In this document: piece after piece, positions 1 through 5,368 of the stretch
How positions within the stretch are numbered: position 1 is the stretch's first letter
Layout: every line of letters starts with the position of its first letter
From: Coriobacteriaceae bacterium
GTDB lineage: Bacteria > Actinomycetota > Coriobacteriia > Coriobacteriales > Eggerthellaceae
Reading direction: 5' to 3'
NCBI GenBank assembly: GCA_004555335.1
Contig: SFII01000035.1
Span: forward strand, 1-10,863
Length of the DNA stretch: 10,863 bases
The notes under the pieces: generated by a model
Told to the model about the DNA's origin: nothing
Databases searched by the model: none
The model's input: the letters and a program-made list of their open reading frames with translations, nothing else
Program-made: the position numbers and the translations under genes

Positions 1-1415
1 CTCGTGCGGCTTTCCACGTAGTCCTTGTCGACCAGGCCTTCCTTGATGAGGATGTGGACCACGCCGTTGGCGAAGGCCACGTTGGTGCCGGGACGCAGCT
101 GCAGGTGGATGTCGGCATGCTTGGCCAGGCCGATCTTGCGGGGGTCGACCACGATCAGCTTGGTGCCGTTTTCGACAGCGCGGCGAACCTGCATGCCCAA
201 AACGGGATGGGCTTCTTCAGGATTGCTTCCGACGATCATGATGACGTCGGACTTGGTGGTGATGTCCTCGATAGTGTTGGTCATCGCACCGGAACCGAGA
301 GTGGTTGCCAGACCGGCAACCGTCGGTGCGTGTCAAACGCGCGCGCAGTTGTCTACATTGTTGGTCTCGAAGACGGTACGGGCCATCTTCTGGAGCATGT
401 AGATGTCTTCGTTGGTGGAACGGGAGCAGGCGAACGCAGCAAGCGCATCACCCCCATGCTGCTGCTTGATCTGGCCGAACTTGGTCGCAACCAGATCCAG
501 CGCCTCGTCCCAGGTAGCCTTCTCGAACTCGCCGGTTTCGGGGTTCTTGATCAGCGGGGAGGTCAGGCGGTCTTCGCTCTGAACGAAGTCGAAGGAAGCG
601 GAGCGGCCCTTCACGCACAGGCGGCGCTTGTTGGAGGAGCCGTCGAATTCCTCGACGTCCACGATCTTGTCACCCTTGGTCACCAGGTAGTACTGGCAGC
701 CTACCGCGCAGTGCGGGCAGGTGGTGAGGGTCTTCTTGACTTCCCATTCGCGGTAGTCGTTGCGGCGCTTCAGGGTAATGGCGCCGGTGGGGCAAGCTGC
801 AGCGCAGCAGCCGCAGGACTCGCAGTCGGTGGACTTCCAGTCCTCGCCGAAGGGAGCCAGGATGGCGGTGCGCACGCCCCTCTTACCGGTCTGCAGGGTG
901 TGGTTGCATGCCTGGTTGTTGCAGGCGCCCACGCAACGCTGGCATGCGATGCACAGGTTGGGGTTGAACTGCAGGAAGGGATTGCTGTCGAAGAGGGGCT
1001 TGTTCTTGACGGGGGCGGGGAAAGAGGGGCTTTCCACGCCGCACTCGCGGCAGACGGCCTGCAGCTCGCAGGCGCCATTCTTCGGGCAGCTGAAGCAGAA
1101 ATTGGTGGAGTTCAGGCCATGCTGGCTGATGATCAGGTCCAGCACGGTGCGGCGGAATTCCTGTACGCGCTGGCTGTTGGTGGTGACCACCATGCCCCCG
1201 CGGACCAGGTTGTTGCAAGCGGCCACCAGGCCGTCTTCGCCCTCAACCTCGACGGAGCAAACGCGGCAGGATCCGATCTTGTTGATATCCTTGAGGAAGC
1301 ACAGGGTGGGGATACGGATACCCGCCTGCTGGGCAGCGCTCAGGATGGTGGCATCTGCCGCTACCTGCAGCTGGATGCCATCGATGGTGACGTTTACCAT
1401 TTCCTGGTTAGACAT
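1..1415 (-). CDS. fdhF: Formate dehydrogenase catalytic (alpha) subunit, selenocysteine-containing, NuoG-like N-terminus; 3' end beyond window
   Basis: Oxidises formate to CO2 (or the reverse) at a molybdenum or tungsten bis-MGD site in the cytoplasm. The N-terminus is NuoG-like: a 2Fe-2S ferredoxin domain (C39, C50, C53, C67), a His-Cys 4Fe-4S site (H99, C107, C110, C116), then two 4Fe-4S motifs (C155/158/161/165 and C198/201/204/208). The molybdopterin oxidoreductase domain starts with CPHC at 233-236, C240 and C267, followed by K269. After residue 360 (NCARV) an in-frame TGA at 335-333 sits where the family has Sec or Cys. Reading on gives HAPTVAGLATT and open frame to base 3, with conserved stretches such as GSNPEEAHP and VDPRK. 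So 471 residues are visible of a protein usually near 900; no signal peptide is seen. The ATG at 1415 overlaps the upstream stop by 8 bases, with AGGAGG at 1427-1432, suggesting translational coupling. A naive gene caller would stop at 333. Confidence 0.95.
303..321 (-). promoter_or_regulatory. SECIS hairpin directing selenocysteine at the TGA of fdhF
   Basis: In the mRNA sense the TGA (335-333) is followed by 11 bases and then a perfect 7-bp stem, GGTTGCC with GGCAACC, closed by the loop GGTCT. The loop and the 11-base spacing match, from memory, the E. coli fdhF element that binds SelB. One difference is that the U which is bulged in the E. coli stem faces an A here, so the stem is fully paired. 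The element is inside the coding frame and encodes TVAGLAT. Confidence 0.9.
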
Positions 1416-3246
1416 ACTGGACTCGGCCTCCTTCCATGGTGCCGCAGCCGAAGCAGTCGCAGCGCAGGCAGCGACCGCATTCCTGGATGGCCTCTTCGAG
1501 GCTCATGTCGACTTCTACGTATTCGAAATCGTTCTTGCGCTCGCGGGCGGGACGCTCCGCGATATTGACGCGGCCGTAGGCGTTGCGGTCGTTCGGCTTG
1601 GGCGCGGGGACTTCCACGCCGCAGTCGAGCTTGTGATCGTAGCCCAGGTATGCGTCGATGTTGCGGGCAGCCACCTTGCCGGCGCCGATCGCCATGATGG
1701 CGGACTTGGGGCCGGTCTGGCAGTCGCCGCCCACGAAGATGTTGTCGAAGCCCTCTGCGCGCAGATGCTCATCGGCAACGAACTGCTTCCATTCGGTCTT
1801 CATGCCGAATTCCTCGAAGGGTTCGGAAACGATGTCCTGGCCGACTGCGATGAGCACGATGTCGGCATCGATCTCGATTTCGGGCTTGCTTGCCGCTACG
1901 GGAGCGGGGCGGCCGCGCTTGACGGGACCAATGTACTGGGGCTGGCAGATGAGCTTGCGGGCATGGCCGTCTTCATCGGTCTCGATACGGACGGGTGCCT
2001 GGAGGGTCATCATCTCGATGCCTTCCTGCATGGCGGATTCCACTTCCGCGGGAAGCGCGGTCATGTCTTCCAGCCTGCGGCGATATGCCACGGTGACTTC
2101 GCGTGCGCCTGCGCGGACCGCAGAGCGTGCGCAGTCCATGGCCACGTTTCCGCCGCCGATGACGGCTACGGCCTGGCCGGTGAAGTCGGGATAGTCGCCA
2201 TCGCCGATTGCGCCCAGGATCTGGACAGCGCTCATGACACCCTTGGCGTCGATGCCTTCCAGGCGCAGGGACTTGCCTGCGTGCGCACCGATTGCCACGT
2301 ATACGGCGTCGTATTCATCTGCGATGCGGCGCATTTCCTCGGCGCCGACGTAGGTTTCCAGCTTGACTTCGATATTGCCGGTGGAAAGGATCGCCTTGTT
2401 GTCCTCGTCCAGGCGATGACGGGGGAAGCGGTATGCGGGGATGCCGTAGCGCATCATGCCGCCCAGTTCCTTGTGCATTTCGAAGACGGTGACCTTGTGG
2501 CCCATCAGGCTGAGGTAGTACGCGCAGGTCATGCCGGAAGGGCCGCCGCCGATGACGGCGATATGGCAGCCGGTGTCGACGCTGGGCTTGGGCGTGGGAA
2601 CCTGATCGGCGTGCAGCGAATCGACCGCGAACTTCTTGATGCCGCGGATGTTCACCGGGGCGTCGATGAGGGTGCGGCGGCAACGGGTCTCGCAAGGATG
2701 CTCGCAGATAAGCGCGCATGCGGTGGGATAGGGGTTGTCCTTGCGGATCATGTTGATCGCACCGGCATAGTCGCCTTCGCCGGTCAGGGCGATGTATGCA
2801 GGGATGTTCACATGGGCGGGGCACATGGTCTCGCAGGGAAGGGTCTGGCCGACGCCTTCCTGGCACATGCCCTTCTGGACGTGGTTGCGATATTCCTCCT
2901 CGAAGGTGTCCATACCCTGAAGAACGATCTCGCCTGCAACATAGCCGATTGCGCAGTCGGAGGTATCGCGCACGACCTGGGCCAGGGAACGCATCTTGTC
3001 GAGCACGGATTCATCCGCCTCGCAGCGCATCACCTGCTTCATCATGTCGAGCAACTGCGGGATACCATCACGGCAGGGCACGCACTTGCCGCAGGTCTGC
3101 AGGCCCTCGGATTCCAGAAGCGAAGCCTGGACCGCGATGGGGCAGATGCCCGGCGGGGTAGCCTCGATCCTTCTGGAGAACATGTCGAGGTAACCGGAGA
3201 CCTTGCTGAAGTCCTTCGACTTCGGAGCAACGGACAAAGTTGCCAT
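1408..3246 (-). CDS. FAD-dependent pyridine nucleotide oxidoreductase with NuoF-type Fe-S domain (formate dehydrogenase partner subunit)
   Basis: A 612-residue cytoplasmic electron-transfer protein, probably moving electrons between formate dehydrogenase and NAD(P)(H). Domains in order: a NuoF C-terminal-type 4Fe-4S domain (C52, C55, C58 and C98); a GltD/DPD-like double 4Fe-4S region (C138, C142, then C177, C181, C185, C189); an FAD-binding Rossmann motif GGGPSG at 233-238; a second dinucleotide motif, VIGGGNVAMD, at 362-371, as in GltD and NfnB; a late FAD motif with VGGDC; and a C-terminal cysteine cluster (C590, C593, C596, C598, C601). The FMN/NADH-binding half of NuoF is absent. The start is the ATG at 3246, with AGGAGG at 3251-3256; an ATG at 3324 in the same frame lacks a comparable site. 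It is the first gene of the operon and overlaps fdhF by 8 bases. The exact electron acceptor cannot be read from sequence. Confidence 0.9.
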   Translation of the reverse strand: MATLSVAPKSKDFSKVSGYLDMFSRRIEATPPGICPIAVQASLLESEGLQTCGKCVPCRDGIPQLLDMMKQVMRCEADESVLDKMRSLAQVVRDTSDCAIGYVAGEIVLQGMDTFEEEYRNHVQKGMCQEGVGQTLPCETMCPAHVNIPAYIALTGEGDYAGAINMIRKDNPYPTACALICEHPCETRCRRTLIDAPVNIRGIKKFAVDSLHADQVPTPKPSVDTGCHIAVIGGGPSGMTCAYYLSLMGHKVTVFEMHKELGGMMRYGIPAYRFPRHRLDEDNKAILSTGNIEVKLETYVGAEEMRRIADEYDAVYVAIGAHAGKSLRLEGIDAKGVMSAVQILGAIGDGDYPDFTGQAVAVIGGGNVAMDCARSAVRAGAREVTVAYRRRLEDMTALPAEVESAMQEGIEMMTLQAPVRIETDEDGHARKLICQPQYIGPVKRGRPAPVAASKPEIEIDADIVLIAVGQDIVSEPFEEFGMKTEWKQFVADEHLRAEGFDNIFVGGDCQTGPKSAIMAIGAGKVAARNIDAYLGYDHKLDCGVEVPAPKPNDRNAYGRVNIAERPARERKNDFEYVEVDMSLEEAIQECGRCLRCDCFGCGTMEGGRVQYV

Positions 3247-3278
3247 CAATCCTCCTCTCTTCTCTCTTTTTCTTCCAT

Positions 3279-3327
3279 CGTTTGGAAACGGTTGCCAGGA
3301 TACGGTTGACCAGGCCTTTTCCAAACG
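3279..3327 (-). promoter_or_regulatory. Leader hairpin upstream of the formate dehydrogenase operon
   Basis: A perfect 10-bp inverted repeat (CGTTTGGAAA at 3279-3288, TTTCCAAACG at 3318-3327) encloses 29 bases. The enclosed part contains two near-identical units, CGGTTGCCAGG (3289-3299) and CGGTTGACCAGG (3303-3314). A second small hairpin, TGCCAT/ATGGCA with a 4-base loop, lies at 3332-3347. Both fall between the predicted promoter and the start codon, so they would be in the 5' UTR. They could be a regulatory RNA structure or a protein-binding site; I recognise no known riboswitch. Confidence 0.5.
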
Positions 3328-3357
3328 CTATTGCCATCCTAATGGCACGGATAGTTG

Positions 3358-3387
3358 ATTGTAATAGGAAAACGTAATAGCGGGCAA
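3358..3387 (-). promoter_or_regulatory. Predicted promoter of the formate dehydrogenase operon
   Basis: On the minus strand a -35-like TTGCCC (3387-3382) and a -10-like TACAAT (3363-3358) are 18 bases apart. Transcription would start near 3351, giving a leader of about 105 bases. Assigned by eye against the housekeeping sigma consensus. Confidence 0.4.
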
Positions 3388-3617
3388 AAATCGCCGCCGA
3401 TAAGCCTCCGAACCCCCTGCCGATACGCGTCGGCGAGCCGAATCTGAAAAGAGGCTGAAAGCCCTCACTCGAATAAGCGGGGGCGCCGGGACGGGCTTGC
3501 CGCCGCCAGGCTCCGACGACAGCTGCCCGGCAAGTCGGACGCGGATTCTCGGGACCGCGCCGCCCGCCGGCGGCATCGGCCGGGCGATGGGCGCATCCCT
3601 TTGCGGATTCGCGCCCC
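3388..3617. other. GC-rich intergenic stretch without a supported gene
   Basis: Short ORFs occur here in several frames but none has a ribosome binding site together with a plausible protein. The minus strand carries a weak terminator-like hairpin at 3451-3466 (GAGGGCT paired with AGCCTC, then TTTT). The segment from about 3540 to 3600 is very GC-rich and self-complementary. No tRNA or other recognised RNA was found. Confidence 0.5.
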
Positions 3618-3661
3618 AAAAACAAAAAACCCCTCGGATGCCTGCGTTTTCCGAGGGGTTT
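3618..3661 (-). terminator. Strong Rho-independent terminator reading leftward
   Basis: A perfect 12-bp stem (AAACCCCTCGGA at 3627-3638 with TCCGAGGGGTTT at 3650-3661) has an 11-base loop. On the minus strand it is followed by a U-run, TTTTTTGTTTTT. It ends a minus-strand transcript coming from the right, where only the small AT-rich ORF ending at 3731 is found. It also insulates the formate dehydrogenase operon from upstream transcription. On the plus strand the T-run is too short for strong termination. Confidence 0.85.
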
Positions 3662-3719
3662 CCTGCTGCCCGAGGGCAAGGTTGCCAGAGAAAGAATCGT
3701 TAACCTGTAACGGTGATTA

Positions 3720-3828
3720 GATTATCGCGTTTATTTATCATTAGCAAGAAGTTTCTCCAATAATTTCCTATTGGTATGCATTTTTTCAATAATAAGTGAA
3801 TCAGGGGACATTTTTGGATTATCGCGTT
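3720..3828. repeat. 12-base direct repeat flanking an AT-rich island
   Basis: GATTATCGCGTT occurs perfectly at 3720-3731 and 3817-3828. The 85 bases between are clearly more AT-rich than their surroundings and include an inverted repeat, CCAATA/TATTGG, at 3757-3774. The copies could be paired operator sites or a footprint of an insertion. No terminal inverted repeats or transposase are seen. Confidence 0.6.
3731..3811 (-). pseudogene. Small AT-rich ORF or 3' gene remnant, function unknown
   Basis: The minus strand encodes 26 residues, starting MSPDSLIIEKM and ending LLANDK, before a TAA. The peptide is helix-prone and charged. The frame stays open further upstream (codons for SKDERDNPK), so this may be the tail of a longer, lost gene. 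There is no clear ribosome binding site before the ATG at 3811. A strong leftward terminator lies 70 bases downstream, as expected after a real 3' end. Codon use is AT-rich, unlike the neighbours. I do not recognise the sequence, and it may be non-coding. Confidence 0.3.
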
Positions 3829-3855
3829 CATCTTTGCTGGGGCTTGCGTTATACT
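3827..3855 (+). promoter_or_regulatory. Predicted promoter of the carbonic anhydrase transcript
   Basis: A -10-like TATACT at 3850-3855 lies 17 bases after a weak -35-like TTCATC at 3827-3832. Transcription would start near 3862, just before the first base of the long paired leader at 3864. The -10 is good and the -35 is poor, which may mean an activator is used. Confidence 0.4.
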
Positions 3856-3863
3856 TCGCTTCG

Positions 3864-3995
3864 GATACTGAAGCTGAAGGCGGTTGCCGCGCATCTGGCA
3901 CCCTCCCCGAAAAGCCGGTGCGACAATGCGGCTCGCGGATGAATTTCGTCCTCCCCTCTAGTTCCCCATCCGGCGAAACCGCCTTCAGCAGTATC
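3864..3995 (+). ncRNA. Large structured RNA element, probable cis-regulatory leader with three-way junction
   Basis: GATACTG (3864-3870) and CTGAAGGCGGTT (3874-3885) pair with AACCGCCTTCAG (3977-3988) and CAGTATC (3989-3995). This makes a 19-bp closing helix with one 3-base bulge (AAG). Inside it, two further helices can form. The first pairs GCC and GCAT (3886-3894) with ATGCGGC (3926-3932), with GCACC/GGTGC (3898-3902 with 3917-3921) above it. The second pairs CGGATG (3936-3941) with CATCCG (3967-3972). The result is a three-way junction starting at the predicted transcription start and ending about 40 bases before the carbonic anhydrase start codon. It matches no riboswitch class I can recall. 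It could also be an independent small RNA. Confidence 0.6.
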
Positions 3996-3996
3996 A

Positions 3997-4026
3997 TCCC
4001 GGGACAGTTCTTCGGTTTTCTCGGGA
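3997..4026 (+). promoter_or_regulatory. Hairpin abutting the carbonic anhydrase ribosome binding site
   Basis: TCCCGGGA (3997-4004) pairs with TCTCGGGA (4019-4026) in 8 consecutive pairs including one G-U, with a 14-base loop. Its last base is the first base of the AAGGAG site (4026-4031), which is 5 bases before the TTG start. Folding here could hinder or expose ribosome binding, perhaps together with the upstream junction. Confidence 0.5.
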
Positions 4027-4036
4027 AGGAGCTTCT

Positions 4037-4642
4037 TTGTACCAGCATCTCTTCGACCCCGAGGCAAGGGAATACGCATCCCGCGTCAGCGCGCACGAAG
4101 CGCTCGAGCGCCTCAAGATCGGAAACAGCCAATTCATCACCTCGCGACGCACCGCGAGCGACATCTCATCCGAACTAGTCGAGCACCTGTTCGTCCACGG
4201 GCAGAGCCCCTATGCCATCGTCATCACCTGCTCCGACTCCCGCGTGGTCCCCGAGCACATCTTCATGACCAGCCTTGGCGAGCTGTTCGTCATCAGGGTC
4301 GCCGGCAACGTCATCGGCGACTCCGAGCTGGCAAGCGTGGTCTACGCCGCGTCCCACCTGCACACCCGTCTGGTGCTGGTGCTGGGCCATACCCACTGCG
4401 GCGCCATCGAGGCGGCCATGCACGGGCACGAACCCGGAGCCGTGAGCGCCATCACCGACCGCATCATCGAGGCGATCGGCGACGAGAAGGACCAGTACGT
4501 GGCAAGCACCATGAACGTGCGCAATTCCATGGCGGTGCTGAAGGCGAACGAAGAGCTTGCCGCCCTGGAAGACGACGGGCTGGAAATAGTCGGCGGCGTG
4601 TACCACATCCATTCCGGCTTCGTCGATTTCCTGAAGCAGTAA
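4037..4642 (+). CDS. Beta-class carbonic anhydrase
   Basis: A 201-residue cytoplasmic zinc enzyme interconverting CO2 and bicarbonate. The family signature is present: CSDSR with C65, D67 and R69, and the second zinc site GHTHCG with H118 and C121. The stretch VIRVAGN (85-91) is also typical. Length fits a bacterial beta-carbonic anhydrase. The start is TTG at 4037, supported by AAGGAG five bases upstream and by sensible N-terminal sequence; no ATG gives a better start. It is the first gene after a promoter and a long structured leader, so expression is probably controlled at RNA level. It diverges from the formate dehydrogenase operon, which also handles CO2. A gap of 160 bases separates it from the next gene in the same direction. 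Confidence 0.92.
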   Translation: MYQHLFDPEAREYASRVSAHEALERLKIGNSQFITSRRTASDISSELVEHLFVHGQSPYAIVITCSDSRVVPEHIFMTSLGELFVIRVAGNVIGDSELASVVYAASHLHTRLVLVLGHTHCGAIEAAMHGHEPGAVSAITDRIIEAIGDEKDQYVASTMNVRNSMAVLKANEELAALEDDGLEIVGGVYHIHSGFVDFLKQ

Positions 4643-4802
4643 CGCAGCAGCCGGACGGGCGCGCAAGGAGGCGGCACGCCCCGCACGCATGCATCGCGCC
4701 CCGGCCCCGCAGGGCCTTCCAGGCACCCTGCCGCGCAGCACGGCGCGCACGGTGCGCCCAAGCGGCGCCGCGCGCCGGCAACATCCCCGAAAGGAGGCAC
4801 CC

Positions 4803-5162
4803 ATGGGCGTTCTTTTCGTCCAATACCCCAAATGCAGCACCTGCAAGAAAGCCGCCAAGTGGCTTGACGAGCACGGTATCGACTACACGAGCCGCCACAT
4901 CGTGGAAAATCCCCCTACCGCAGAGGAGCTTGCGCTTTGGCATGGCGCAAGCGGGCTCCCCCTGCGCCGCTTCTTCAACACCAGCGGCATGAAGTACCGC
5001 GAGCTGAACGTGAAAGCCCAGCTGGATGAGGGAATGTCCGACGAAGACGCCTACCGCCTGCTCGCAAGCGACGGCATGCTGGTGAAGCGCCCCCTGCTTG
5101 TGGGAGACGGCTTCGTCCTGTGCGGGTTCAAGGAAGCCGCCTGGGAAGAGACCCTGCTCTAA
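4803..5162 (+). CDS. ArsC/Spx-family thioredoxin-fold protein (YffB/YusI type)
   Basis: A 119-residue single-domain protein of the ArsC/Spx fold. The redox motif CSTCKK has C11 and C14, followed near the end by the family signature VKRPLLV. The CxxC arrangement fits the uncharacterised YffB/YusI branch better than true arsenate reductases, which use a different cysteine context, so arsenate reduction should not be assumed. It lacks the extra features needed to call it Spx itself. The ATG at 4803 has AAGGAGG five bases before it; an in-frame ATG at 4689 has no site at a usable distance and would add an unlikely Arg/Pro-rich extension. It lies downstream of the carbonic anhydrase with no terminator seen between, and ends eight bases before a strong terminator, so the two may be co-transcribed. 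Confidence 0.88.
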   Translation: MGVLFVQYPKCSTCKKAAKWLDEHGIDYTSRHIVENPPTAEELALWHGASGLPLRRFFNTSGMKYRELNVKAQLDEGMSDEDAYRLLASDGMLVKRPLLVGDGFVLCGFKEAAWEETLL

Positions 5163-5169
5163 ACGCTTG

Positions 5170-5212
5170 CGCGGCCGCATCTGCCCCATGGGCGGGCGCG
5201 GCTGCGTTTTTT
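5170..5212 (+). terminator. Rho-independent terminator after the ArsC-family gene
   Basis: A 9-bp GC-rich stem (5170-5178 with 5198-5206, one G-U pair) continues after an A-C mismatch into a second paired stretch, with a 3-base loop at 5187-5189. It is followed by TTTTTTG and further Ts. Confidence 0.88.
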
Positions 5213-5265
5213 GTTTTGGATTAGTTAAAAATCCCGTTGGAATAATGCGGACCTTGGGCAAGGCC

Positions 5266-5295
5266 GTGCCATAGAAGACGAAAAGCGCCTATACT
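5266..5295 (+). promoter_or_regulatory. Predicted promoter of the purF-like gene
   Basis: TATACT at 5290-5295 is a good -10; GTGCCA at 5266-5271 is a possible -35 at 18 bases. The leader then contains a hairpin (ACGGTT at 5306-5311 with AACCGT at 5337-5342, plus inner GCCG/CGGC) before the ribosome binding site at 5358-5363. Confidence 0.4.
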
Positions 5296-5368
5296 CGAAC
5301 GATGAACGGTTACTACGGTCAGCCGTGTTTTTCGGCAACCGTGCAAATAACGGATATGAGGAGATGTT

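Noticed and set aside
54..1568. Long plus-strand open frame of 504 codons opposite the formate dehydrogenase gene
   Set aside because: It is the exact antisense of the fdhF frame, has low-complexity Gly/Ala/Val composition and no motifs; the minus-strand protein is unmistakable.
760..3309. Plus-strand open frame of 849 codons
   Set aside because: Antisense shadow of the two minus-strand genes in GC-rich DNA; no ribosome binding site and no family resemblance.
3247..3324. Upstream ATG at 3324 as the start of the NuoF/GltD-like protein
   Set aside because: The added 26 residues are Arg/Lys-rich and unlike the family, and lie within the hairpin leader; the ATG at 3246 has AGGAGG just upstream.
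3540..3617. Possible tRNA (for example tRNA-Sec) in the GC-rich intergenic stretch
   Set aside because: No T-loop, anticodon stem or acceptor stem pairing could be assembled.
4689..4802. N-terminal extension of the ArsC-family protein from the ATG at 4689
   Set aside because: Arg/Pro-rich sequence foreign to the family, and the only nearby purine-rich site is about 20 bases away; the ATG at 4803 has an ideal site.
4803..5162. Calling the ArsC-family gene an arsenate reductase or Spx
   Set aside because: The CxxC motif and short length match YffB/YusI-type proteins; no arsenic genes are nearby, and Spx-specific features are not evident.
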